IMG/VR virus record: IMGVR_UViG_3300031251_000098
Span: 1 to 24,426 of that record
Length of the DNA stretch: 24,426 nucleotides
Source: a virus
Strand: one strand, 5' to 3'
Positions 13,151 to 21,179 of the stretch are shown piece after piece. Below the pieces are notes generated by a model that did no database searches, was not told the DNA's origin, and saw only the letters and a program-made list of their open reading frames with translations. Position numbers and translations under genes: made by a program. Within the stretch, counting starts at the first letter, position 1. Every line of letters begins with the position of its first letter.

Positions 13151-16100
13151 TTGGTTTACCCGCTTCCTACTAACCGCAACCAGTTACCGTCGCTTCGGCA
13201 GGCCATGGGTCCGCTGGAGAACTTCACGTCTGGCGTCGGTCAGGGGTGGAACACTGGCCAGCAGATGTTTGACGCTGGCGTTGCTGGTTTGGCTCGGGCT
13301 GCTGGGTATCAGGATACCGCACGCGACTGGGAGCGTTCTGCTGATGAACAGGCGTCTGAAGCGCAGCGATATGCCAATCCGGCCGTACAGACAGCGCCGT
13401 GGCGAGAAGGTGGCGGCGGCTGGGGTAATGCGGTGCCGTGGGCGGCGAACCTCGCTGGTCAGTTCGTCGGCGGGGCCGCTCCTTTGGTTGCTGGTGGTCT
13501 GGTTGGGGCTGCTGCTGCTCCTCTTGTTCCAGAAGCTGTCGGAGGCGCAGCGCTTGCTAGTGGCCTTGGCATGGGGCTGGCGAGCTACCCGCAATCGGTT
13601 GGCTACAACTATCAGGCCGAGCGTGACGCCAATGCTGCGCAAGGCGGTGGCGAAGTTACGCCTGAACAGGCTCAGAGCGCTGCTGCGTGGGGTGTTCCTG
13701 GCGCGGCGCTGAATGCCTTCGCTCCTACGCGGGCGATAGGCGTTGGAAAGAGCGCGGCTGGAATTGCTGGCAGGACTATGCTCGATGCGGCCAAGGATGT
13801 GGCGCGAACGGGTATTGATAACGCCATCGCGACCGGCGCTCAGACAGCAATTACCCAGAGATTTCGCCCCGACGTATCCGAAGAGGACAAGCGTAAGGAA
13901 CGCGACGACGCGATCATTACCGGATTCCTTGGCGGCGTTGGTATGGGCGCTGCTGGTGAAGGCGTCGGGCGCATTATCAAGCGCGTTACCGGCAATACGC
14001 CTACGCAGGATATTGACGCTGTAACGAAGCAGGTGTTGGACCCAGAGAAGGCGCAGGCAGATGCCGTTCAAGAGCAAGGCCCAGAAGGGCTATATGTACG
14101 CGAACCTGCCGAAGTTGGCGGCGGAGTTCCAGAAGGAAACGCCCAAGGGGGCGAAGTTGCCGGAGCACGCCCACAAGTCGAAGGCGAAGTCAGCTTCCTC
14201 GATGAAGGAAAAGGTGAGCGCCCACAAGAAGTAGCGCCGCAGCCTGTAGAGCCACCAGACGTTCCCAAGCAATATCTCGCTGAAGCTGAGAAGGCTGCGC
14301 GTGATCGGTCTCTTGACGAGAAGATTGATCTTCTGCTGAAGAACCCTGCGCCGGAAGCGAATAAGCGGTTGAGCGCATTGCAGTGGGTGAAGTCGGCGCT
14401 TGGGGATGAAACTGGGGCGTTGAAGGTTGGGGATAAGGATTTATCTGGACTATCAAGGGATGAACTAAAAAGTACAAAGGGAGTTTGGTGGCACGGTTCT
14501 CCTAGTGGAGATATGCGAGGTGGTTCTTACGGCTTGCATCTCGGAACGTATGAAGCCGCAAAGCAGGCTCTTGAAGCACGCATTGGCACCCCCGCTGAGG
14601 GCGAGTGGGACGGCACGCGGAAGTATGGTGAGACTCTACTAGCCGGTAAAAAGCGGTTAGCAGAACTTGACCCAAATGGTTACAACGAAACTGGTTTTAA
14701 TGTTGACGCGCCGGAAGAGAATTACTTCGCATCTAAGATGCCTAACTATGGTTCTGGAGAAGCTATCAACCCAGAGCACACTCCTTCTATAGAGCCGTAT
14801 TCTCTGAATGGTAAAATGACTAATTCCCCACAGAATCCTCACGAGGATTCCATGGCTAATGGCTATATGCGGGCGGCACTAAAACGTGGCAATGCGAAAA
14901 GCGGGTATTATTACAAGAATGTTGGCGAGGACGCTGGCTCTGTATCAATAGTCGTCCCTAATTCTGGGCATATAGAGAAGATAGTAAATAAGCAGCAGTC
15001 AGGGCCACCAGAGATCGTTCGCAAGGTAGGCAACGCTGTTGCGCGCTTCGTGCGGAACGAAGATGGCATGTTGCGGTTGCCCGATGATCCTAAAGAGAAG
15101 CAACCAATAGACCGCCCCGCTGGCACGCCGCCGATTGACGGGCCGCTTGGCCCTGCGCCTGCTGTGCCTCCTGTTCCACCTAAGATCGTTGCACGCCCTC
15201 CTAGCGTTGACGAAGCCGCCGCCATGCGTCCTGCTACGGGGGGGGGTGATGGTGGCGTTAAGCCGCCTGGCGGAGGTGGTGAGCCGCCTGCTCCTATCCC
15301 TGACAAAGATTTTGAAGGCCATCCTATACGCACGATGGACGACGTTAACGGTTCATACCAGCGTCTCGTCCGTGCTGTGAAGGAAGGTAAGGTTGGGCAG
15401 GCGTTCCGACAGTTCGGGCTGTGGGGCTTCTCAGAGCACCATATCAACGAACAGTATAAGGCGCTTCTGCCGCAATACGACGCACTCACCCAAGAGCGAG
15501 AGAAACGGTCCGCGCTGAACCAGCGCATTCAGGCCAACGCTTGGCACATGCAGGCGGAGTCAAAATCGGCAGCAAAAGATACGAAGGCGCAGGAAGCCTA
15601 CAAGGCAATGCTCAAAGTTGAGCAGGCGCACCAGCTTGGTATTGATCCCTCTGTGCCGCTTGAGAAGCAATCTGAACGTATCAGGAAAGAACTTGCGCTG
15701 GATACCGGACGCTATAAGAACCTGCACTCGGAAGCCGAATCAGCGCTGAAGATCGCCAAGCAGAATCCAAAGGCTATGGCGGCGCTAGAGAACCTACGCG
15801 CTCAGTTTGAAACGAACTTCAGCCTTCCAGCCGCCGCTCTTATCTATAAGCATCTGAAGAACACGCTTCAGCCTGACGTTCCGCCAAAGGAGATTACGCC
15901 TGAGTGGACGGCGAAGGAACAGACGAAGGCAGAACTTCTCTCGCGTCTTGTAAGCCCAGCACATGAGCTTCTGAATAACCCAGAAGTAGATATGTCGCCG
16001 CAAGGCGCGATGAAGCACGCGGTTGGCTCGCTTGATCACGTTGTCGGAATCGCGAATGAATTGCTCAAGGCGCTCCCTGAGAACATAAAGGAAGAGATTG

Positions 16101-18619
16101 TTAAAGACGAGAACGGCAAGAAGATTGTTCAGGAAACAAAAGTTTCTTCTGATCCTCTACTGCAAAAGTTCGTAGAGAATGTCGAGGAAAACCGTGGCCG
16201 CTTAAAGGACGCTGTTTATTCTAACCTTATGCGCCAAGGCAGTCACGGCCTGTCGTTTAGCATCGCTGAAGAGAATGGGATGATCAAGCCTGAAGCGCTG
16301 AAGCGTGTTCAGGAAGCCGTCAAGGCTGACGGGTTCAACGTCGTCATTGATCCGCTGTCGCATCAGCCTGACGTATTTATCCGCTCAGACAATACTGCGC
16401 AGCTTGCAAACCTGAAGCGCACAATCATCAAACTTTCTGAAAAGGGTGCTGTCAGAAAAGACAACATCAAGCACGGCGCTATGGACGTGTTTAACAAGGA
16501 TAACTCGTCTTCCAAGCTGGTCGATCAGATGATCAATGTGCTGAACGCGAGCGACGAGTTCAAGGCTCCTGAAGGCTCGTCTCAGGAACTTATCGACTCT
16601 CTTGAACGGCGCAAGGCCGATAATATTGCCATGCTTAAAAACATGGCAATGCACTTCATACCAGAAGGTTCTGCCGCGAAGTCGAAACTTCATAGGCAAT
16701 ACATTGCCGGGTTCGAGGGTGATCCGTTCAGGGCTGTGGCAAAGCAGTCTCGGGAAGTCGCGCAGAACGTGTCGAATGTTCTCGGAACTGATGCCGTCAA
16801 CGACAGGCTCGGAGACGTAAAAAAGGGTTGGGAGGCGGCCAAGAACGTCGATCATCCAATGCACGCCTACGAGGCTACGCTTGCTGCGCTATATAACCAC
16901 GCCGCTGGACGAGAAGAAGATCGCCAGTTAACTGCTGGCGGTAGCTGGCAGGACTTCATTCAGTCGATGGTGTTTTCAAAAGGGCTTGGCTTCAACCCGT
17001 CTACCGCGATCCTACAGCCGTTGCAGCTTGCCACTTACGGTATGCCTGAGCTTGCCAAGAAGGTTGGCTTCATGAAGGCCACGACTAATCTTGCCGCCGC
17101 TACTGATAGCGCGAACAAGGTTATGAGGGCGCTGTGGTTGGAGGCCAAGAAAGAGGGTGGGCTGTCTTATACGGATATGCCGATCACGACTGAGGCGCTA
17201 AAGGCTGCTGGACTTGATAAAGAGACAGAGAAGTTCACCATCAGTCTCGTTAATATGGGCGGCATTGATACCGGCGGCATTAACAGAAGCCTTGGGCATA
17301 TTGCTGATGCGCGTCTTGATGGCAGTAAGTTAGCTAAGGGTATCGACGCATATACTCGTATGTCGTCCATGATGGGCTATTACGCGGAAACACATTCTCG
17401 CGTTCTCATGGGCCTTGCTGCGAAGAAGACGTGGGAGCAGCGTTACGGTAAGCCTGAGTTCGGCACGCCTGAATATACGAAGATGCTGGAGTTTGCAAAG
17501 CGTTCGATTGATGAGGCGCTGTTCAACTACTCAAATGAGAATCGCGCTCAGATGACTTCCAACGGGCCGAAGGGTCTGTTTGGCAATGCCACGAAGCTGG
17601 CTTTCGTATTCCAGTCTTACTGGATGATGGCTGCTGAGAAGATGTATCGCGAGATGCACGCCATCGCCACGGACAACCCGCATTTGACTAAGGAGCAGAA
17701 CGCAGAGCTACGCAAGGAAGCGTGGAAGTTCATGCTTGGACACGCGGCTGCTACTGCTGCTGTTGCTGGAACGCTTGGCCTTCCCGGTATGACTGTGTTC
17801 TCGTCAATCTACGATAAGCTTCACGACGCCGCCAGCCCTGAGACTGGCCCGTATGACATGAAACAGGCATTTGCCAACTGGTTGGAGATTCATGCCGGGC
17901 ACAGCGTTGGTGACGCCATTGCCTACGGCCCGTCTCGCTTGCTTGGTGCATCTGTTCATTCGCGCACGTCTGAAGCTGACTTCGCTCCGGTTCCGTCGTT
18001 CCTTACTGATCGCGGCCCTATGACGCCCGCCGTAAAAAAATGGATCGCTACTCGTCTTGGAGCTGGCACCAGCATCGTTGAAGAATTGGCACGCGGGTAC
18101 GATAAATACGACAACGGAGACTATATCGGTGCGGTCGCCTCACTGTTCCCGGCTGGCGGTAGGAACGTGGTTCTTGCTGGGCAGCAAGCTGCGTCTGGGT
18201 CATACCGTGATAACCGTGGTCGCGTAATCCCTAACGCCCCTGTTACCGCTCCCGCAGTTGCAACACAACTTGTCGGGTTCACACCTGTTCAGTTGGCTCA
18301 AGAGAAAGAAGCTGATCAGGCTCTTCGTCGCTACGACACGACGATGGACCAGAAGTCTGGAAACATCGTCAACCGTATGGTCAAGGCTCTACGCGACAAT
18401 GACAAGGTTGCATTCAATCGCATGTTGCCCGAAGCCCGCGCGTTCGAGAAGAACCACCCAGGCCATGAGATAGTTGACAGAGCTAAGGACGCATTCAAGC
18501 GCGAGTTCAAACAGCATGACGTGGCGCAGAAGACCGGGGTACCACATACACGCTGGACGAAGGATAAGCGGCGCACGCAGATGATCGCCCCTTACATTGA
18601 TAGCCTCAAGAACCAGTAG
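13151..18619 (+). CDS. Giant polyvalent / internal virion protein with ADP-ribosyltransferase-like domain (1822 aa)
   Basis: TTG 13151 follows GTGAGG, ten bases after the previous stop. Layout: residues 96-145 and about 215-280 are Gly/Ala-rich hydrophobic helices of the kind seen in membrane-penetrating ejection proteins; 285-440 is charged linker; 446-610 is an ADP-ribosyltransferase-like domain; 640-725 is a Pro/Gly-rich linker; 730-1270 is long charged helix; 1270-1822 is a helical C-terminal region with FNPSTAILQPLQLATYGMP (about 1280) and YAETHSRVLMG (about 1411), typical of domains that recur at the end of large phage polyvalent proteins (LPD38-like, from recall). Such proteins are thought to be injected with the DNA and to act early on the host. 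No lysozyme or protease motif was seen. A run of nine G at 15238-15246 does not break the frame. Confidence 0.85.
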   Translation: MVYPLPTNRNQLPSLRQAMGPLENFTSGVGQGWNTGQQMFDAGVAGLARAAGYQDTARDWERSADEQASEAQRYANPAVQTAPWREGGGGWGNAVPWAANLAGQFVGGAAPLVAGGLVGAAAAPLVPEAVGGAALASGLGMGLASYPQSVGYNYQAERDANAAQGGGEVTPEQAQSAAAWGVPGAALNAFAPTRAIGVGKSAAGIAGRTMLDAAKDVARTGIDNAIATGAQTAITQRFRPDVSEEDKRKERDDAIITGFLGGVGMGAAGEGVGRIIKRVTGNTPTQDIDAVTKQVLDPEKAQADAVQEQGPEGLYVREPAEVGGGVPEGNAQGGEVAGARPQVEGEVSFLDEGKGERPQEVAPQPVEPPDVPKQYLAEAEKAARDRSLDEKIDLLLKNPAPEANKRLSALQWVKSALGDETGALKVGDKDLSGLSRDELKSTKGVWWHGSPSGDMRGGSYGLHLGTYEAAKQALEARIGTPAEGEWDGTRKYGETLLAGKKRLAELDPNGYNETGFNVDAPEENYFASKMPNYGSGEAINPEHTPSIEPYSLNGKMTNSPQNPHEDSMANGYMRAALKRGNAKSGYYYKNVGEDAGSVSIVVPNSGHIEKIVNKQQSGPPEIVRKVGNAVARFVRNEDGMLRLPDDPKEKQPIDRPAGTPPIDGPLGPAPAVPPVPPKIVARPPSVDEAAAMRPATGGGDGGVKPPGGGGEPPAPIPDKDFEGHPIRTMDDVNGSYQRLVRAVKEGKVGQAFRQFGLWGFSEHHINEQYKALLPQYDALTQEREKRSALNQRIQANAWHMQAESKSAAKDTKAQEAYKAMLKVEQAHQLGIDPSVPLEKQSERIRKELALDTGRYKNLHSEAESALKIAKQNPKAMAALENLRAQFETNFSLPAAALIYKHLKNTLQPDVPPKEITPEWTAKEQTKAELLSRLVSPAHELLNNPEVDMSPQGAMKHAVGSLDHVVGIANELLKALPENIKEEIVKDENGKKIVQETKVSSDPLLQKFVENVEENRGRLKDAVYSNLMRQGSHGLSFSIAEENGMIKPEALKRVQEAVKADGFNVVIDPLSHQPDVFIRSDNTAQLANLKRTIIKLSEKGAVRKDNIKHGAMDVFNKDNSSSKLVDQMINVLNASDEFKAPEGSSQELIDSLERRKADNIAMLKNMAMHFIPEGSAAKSKLHRQYIAGFEGDPFRAVAKQSREVAQNVSNVLGTDAVNDRLGDVKKGWEAAKNVDHPMHAYEATLAALYNHAAGREEDRQLTAGGSWQDFIQSMVFSKGLGFNPSTAILQPLQLATYGMPELAKKVGFMKATTNLAAATDSANKVMRALWLEAKKEGGLSYTDMPITTEALKAAGLDKETEKFTISLVNMGGIDTGGINRSLGHIADARLDGSKLAKGIDAYTRMSSMMGYYAETHSRVLMGLAAKKTWEQRYGKPEFGTPEYTKMLEFAKRSIDEALFNYSNENRAQMTSNGPKGLFGNATKLAFVFQSYWMMAAEKMYREMHAIATDNPHLTKEQNAELRKEAWKFMLGHAAATAAVAGTLGLPGMTVFSSIYDKLHDAASPETGPYDMKQAFANWLEIHAGHSVGDAIAYGPSRLLGASVHSRTSEADFAPVPSFLTDRGPMTPAVKKWIATRLGAGTSIVEELARGYDKYDNGDYIGAVASLFPAGGRNVVLAGQQAASGSYRDNRGRVIPNAPVTAPAVATQLVGFTPVQLAQEKEADQALRRYDTTMDQKSGNIVNRMVKALRDNDKVAFNRMLPEARAFEKNHPGHEIVDRAKDAFKREFKQHDVAQKTGVPHTRWTKDKRRTQMIAPYIDSLKNQ
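14486..14986 (+). other. ADP-ribosyltransferase-like domain inside the giant protein (residues about 446-612)
   Basis: The segment opens with WWHGSPSG (H448), an HG(S/T) strand as in H-Y-E-type ADP-ribosyltransferases, followed by GLHLGTYEAA (461-470), where H463 stands near the usual second position. It closes with YYYKNVGEDAGSVSIVVP (about 585-602), which follows the pattern GxxYxNxxEDxGSxSxVV that ends many phage polyvalent toxin-like domains; E593 is a candidate catalytic acid. Substrate unknown. The usual middle Tyr is not obvious, so activity is uncertain. Confidence 0.6.
15238..15246 (+). repeat. Nine-G homopolymer inside the giant gene
   Basis: Nine consecutive G, coding for Gly-Gly-Gly in the Pro/Gly-rich linker downstream of the ADP-ribosyltransferase-like domain. 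The frame is intact at this length. A one-base slip would cut the protein after the toxin-like domain, so the tract is either a slippage-prone switch or a simple sequencing risk. Confidence 0.8.
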
Positions 18620-18637
18620 CTTATTTGGAGCAGAGAG

Positions 18638-18814
18638 ATGAGTAAGTTAGAGATTAAGGGCGGCGCGAAGGAAGCGACTATCGAGGCTGTTATCATTCGC
18701 GCTGACGGGACTATCGAGGAACTTGGCGTCGTTTCCTACTGGCACAAGAACCCTCTTAAACGATTGGCTTGGCGGATGAAGAGAGCCATCAAGCAGGCCA
18801 TCGGAAGGAAGTAA
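18638..18814 (+). CDS. Small basic protein between internal protein and fibre genes (58 aa)
   Basis: ATG 18638 follows GGAGCAGAGAG (18627-18637). The 58 residues read as a short beta-rich half (LEIKGGAKEATIEAVIIRAD, then GTIEELGVVS) and a basic, Trp-containing helix YWHKNPLKRLAWRMKRAIKQ ending IGRK. Short proteins with the LGVVSYWHKNPLKRL pattern are familiar from phage late regions next to fibre genes, with no established function. The amphipathic basic C-terminus could lie on a membrane or on nucleic acid. It is separated from the next gene by only three bases, so the two are coupled. Confidence 0.78.
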   Translation: MSKLEIKGGAKEATIEAVIIRADGTIEELGVVSYWHKNPLKRLAWRMKRAIKQAIGRK

Positions 18815-18817
18815 GTT

Positions 18818-19204
18818 ATGGTTGCCCGAGTTCAGAACAACGGCCTCGCCAACATCACTGCTGGTTGGGTCGCTTACACATCTCGCCCGCTTTATCTTCA
18901 GTGGGGCACCGGCTCCGCTGCCGCCGCTTCAGCAAACGTCGTGACGACCACGACTACGACTGAGGCCCGCACGACCGGCTCTTCGTCTCAGGTCACGACG
19001 ACCCAGACGAACGACACTTACCAGGTGACTGGTACGATCACGGCTGCTGGAACGCGCGCTATCACTGAGGTTGGCGTGTTCGACGCCGCCGGAACTGGCT
19101 CGCCTCCGACTGGCGGCAACATGGATATTTACGGCGACTTCTCGGTTATCAACCTGGCGTCGTCTGATTCCATCGCGTTCACTGTGAAGGTTGCATTCAC
19201 CTAA
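18818..19204 (+). CDS. Probable virion (neck or fibre-associated) beta protein (128 aa)
   Basis: ATG 18818 follows GGAAGGAAG (18802-18810) at the end of the previous gene. The 128 residues are Thr/Ala/Gly-rich beta structure. Visible pattern: YLQWGTGSAAA (about 27-37), TTTQTNDTYQVTGTITAAG (about 60-78), then ITEVGVFDAAG and a final strand DSIAFTVKVAFT. This WGTG...NDTYQVxGT...GTRxITExGxFD arrangement recurs in small phage structural proteins just upstream of fibre genes. It probably forms an oligomeric appendage or neck piece. No catalytic motif. One base separates its stop from the next ATG. Confidence 0.78.
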   Translation: MVARVQNNGLANITAGWVAYTSRPLYLQWGTGSAAAASANVVTTTTTTEARTTGSSSQVTTTQTNDTYQVTGTITAAGTRAITEVGVFDAAGTGSPPTGGNMDIYGDFSVINLASSDSIAFTVKVAFT

Positions 19205-19205
19205 C

Positions 19206-20039
19206 ATGACGCTCCGTAACGCAGACCGTGTTTTCGACACATCAACAACGACCGGCACGGGCAATATCACCGTGTCGGGGTCTGCGGCGTCGAGCTACAT
19301 CACGTTCAGTCAGATTCCCAGCATCACGACGAACGATACGTTTTGGTACTCGATCTACAACACGTCTGCCAATGAGTATGAGACCGGGCTGGCGACGTGG
19401 CAAGGGTCCAATGTATTTGCGCGAACGACTGTGATTCAGTCGTCCAACAGCAATGCACTGGTTAGTTTCTCGGCAGGCACCAAGAACTGCTTCTGCGCAC
19501 CACTAGGGGCTCTTCAGAGCGGCAAGGTGCTTCTTGGCGCGACATCTGTATCGGGTGCCACCTCGCTGGCGCTGACTGGATGGTACTCGTCCCTATACGA
19601 TGTCTATGAGGTGGAGGTTTTCGACATCGTGCCGGGCACAGATAACGTTCAGTTTGCCATGCAGGTGTCTACCGATAACGGCTCCACGTATGACACCACA
19701 GCGGCGAATTACACTAGCCTCTATGGCTTCATATATGGTTCGTCTTTGCAGGGCTCCGTTCTGACCACTACTGTTGCTGGGGTCGATATTGGCGGTAACA
19801 GATCGAACATCGCGAATCGCGCATCCTCTTCAAGAATAGAGTTGATCAACCCCGGTGGTGTGACACGATACAAAACCTTCAGAATGCACAGCTTCTACTA
19901 CAACGCATCGTCTGGCACGCTCTTGGATCTTGTTGGGTCGTCGGAATGGGCAAACACGGCGGCGTATAACGCGGCAAAGTTCACGATAGCATCTGGAACC
20001 ATGAGCGCCTCTGCGCGCATCTACGGATTGACGCACTAG
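19206..20039 (+). CDS. Fibre/adhesin protein with conserved N-terminal module (277 aa)
   Basis: The frame opens at TTG 19191, but ATG 19206, one base after the preceding stop, is preferred; translation is likely coupled because no clear ribosome binding site is seen. Residues 1-100 contain the module ADRVFDTSTTTGTGNITVSG, then YITFSQIPSI, DTFWYSIYN, GLATW and ARTTVIQSSN, a virion attachment module also present, diverged, at the start of the protein at 22418. Residues 105-277 form a separate beta-rich domain with YEVEVFDIVPGTDNVQFAM, likely the receptor-facing part. No catalytic motif for depolymerase activity is recognised. It probably attaches to the tail or head as a trimer (inference). Confidence 0.8.
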   Translation: MTLRNADRVFDTSTTTGTGNITVSGSAASSYITFSQIPSITTNDTFWYSIYNTSANEYETGLATWQGSNVFARTTVIQSSNSNALVSFSAGTKNCFCAPLGALQSGKVLLGATSVSGATSLALTGWYSSLYDVYEVEVFDIVPGTDNVQFAMQVSTDNGSTYDTTAANYTSLYGFIYGSSLQGSVLTTTVAGVDIGGNRSNIANRASSSRIELINPGGVTRYKTFRMHSFYYNASSGTLLDLVGSSEWANTAAYNAAKFTIASGTMSASARIYGLTH

Positions 20040-20048
20040 GAGCGAGCG

Positions 20049-20357
20049 ATGGCTGACAACACCGTAATCAATGTAGGCTCTGGAGGAGACACGATCCGTG
20101 ACATCCAGCGCACGACTGGTGGGCCAAAGACGCAGGTTGTCCAGATCGACATGGGCGGCGCTTCCAGCAACGCTGAGCAGTTTCTGGATGGCGGTCAGAG
20201 CAACTCAGCGGGCTCTCTTCCGGTTGTTCCAGCGTCTGACTGGAGCGATCCTTCACTGCAGAGGCTTCTTATTATTAAGCAGCAATCTCTGATGTTACAG
20301 CAAGCCAGTTTACAGGACGGTTTCGTCCCGTATGAAACGCCGTCCATAGGAGCATAA
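20049..20357 (+). CDS. Hypothetical virion-module protein (102 aa)
   Basis: ATG 20049 follows TAGGAGCGAG (20037-20046). Start MADNTVINVGSGGDTIRDIQ is followed by KTQVVQIDMGGASSNAEQFL, a pattern seen at the start of phage proteins that precede or fuse to structural beta domains; the C-terminus (LIIKQQSLMLQQASLQDG) is a Gln/Leu helix that may be a short coiled coil. It stands one base before the next gene's ATG, with its ribosome binding site inside the end of this one, so the two products are probably made in equal amounts and may act together. Function not established. Confidence 0.72.
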   Translation: MADNTVINVGSGGDTIRDIQRTTGGPKTQVVQIDMGGASSNAEQFLDGGQSNSAGSLPVVPASDWSDPSLQRLLIIKQQSLMLQQASLQDGFVPYETPSIGA

Positions 20358-20358
20358 A

Positions 20359-21132
20359 ATGGCTACGTCACCGCAGGCACTAATAAAGGGTATCGTCTCA
20401 CGCATCCTGCCGAGTTCTAACCCTGACTCTACGAATACCGATGTCGCGCTTCGCCAGCATACTTACGGCGAGTTGATGACGATGCCGGTCGTGCGCAAGT
20501 CTCACGTTCTTGCCGACGAAGGATCCTACTTCGTCCTTCATAACAACCAGACAGCCATTGCGCCGCCTACCGCTACTGCATTCGTTGCGACCACGCCGAC
20601 TCTGGTTCTGACGAACCTAGACCCAGTGAAGCGTATGTACATCGACTACATCTCGCTATCAGTTGTCACGGCGTTCACCGCCGCGTCGGCTACTGGCACG
20701 ATGTATGGCGCGATTGTTCTCGATAACTCTGCGGTCGGTCGTTACACCTCTGGCGGCACGCAGCTTACGACGGCCCCTCAGTCTCCGAACATGGCGGTTA
20801 TGTCTACCGCACAGGTCAACGCCTACTTCGGCGCGATCACTGCGACGGCGGCTTCGGCTGCGGCGCGCACCATAGTTGGCCAGAAGGTTCTGCGTCCTGC
20901 TGCGTCTGCCACCGCTGTCACCGTTATTGGCGACACTATTATCATGAACTCTGGTGGCGTCGAAGCGGCGGTCAACGGCTCAATCACTCTGCTGAACCCC
21001 AACATCATCTCGGTGCCGATCCCGCCGATCATTCTGGCTCCGACGCAGACTCTTCTGGTCTACACCTACCAGGCCGCGACAACCCCTGTTGCCGGAACGA
21101 TCCTGCCGGAAGTCGGATTCTGGCTGCGCTAA
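20359..21132 (+). CDS. Probable structural beta protein of the fibre module (257 aa)
   Basis: ATG 20359 follows ATAGGAGCAT (20347-20355) one base after the previous stop. The protein starts with a polar helical segment (ALIKGIVSRILPSSNPDS), then a long Thr/Ala/Val/Ile-rich beta region with few charges (for example FVATTPTLVLTNLDPVKRMY and TAASATGTMYGAIVLDNSAV). It ends in strands with IISVPIPPIILAPTQTLLV. Low charge, no Cys and regular strand spacing suggest a beta-sandwich virion protein. No named family recognised. Its neighbours suggest a fibre, base or whisker component. Confidence 0.75.
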   Translation: MATSPQALIKGIVSRILPSSNPDSTNTDVALRQHTYGELMTMPVVRKSHVLADEGSYFVLHNNQTAIAPPTATAFVATTPTLVLTNLDPVKRMYIDYISLSVVTAFTAASATGTMYGAIVLDNSAVGRYTSGGTQLTTAPQSPNMAVMSTAQVNAYFGAITATAASAAARTIVGQKVLRPAASATAVTVIGDTIIMNSGGVEAAVNGSITLLNPNIISVPIPPIILAPTQTLLVYTYQAATTPVAGTILPEVGFWLR

Positions 21133-21136
21133 CAGG

Positions 21137-21174
21137 TATAAAATATATAGGCCACAATAACAGATAGGAGTGGC
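21137..21174 (+). promoter_or_regulatory. AT-rich start region and small hairpin before the repeat protein
   Basis: The 47-base gap contains TATAAAATATATA (21137-21149), the most AT-rich spot nearby and a possible -10 region, but no good -35 is at the right distance. GCCAC (21151-21155) can pair with GTGGC (21170-21174), putting most of the ribosome binding site TAGGAG (21165-21170) in the loop. Promoter assignment is weak. Confidence 0.22.
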
Positions 21175-21179
21175 ATCGA

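Noticed and set aside
14911-15528. 205-aa antisense frame over the giant gene
   Set aside because: Pro/Gly/Ser-rich mirror of the Pro/Gly linker, no start signals.
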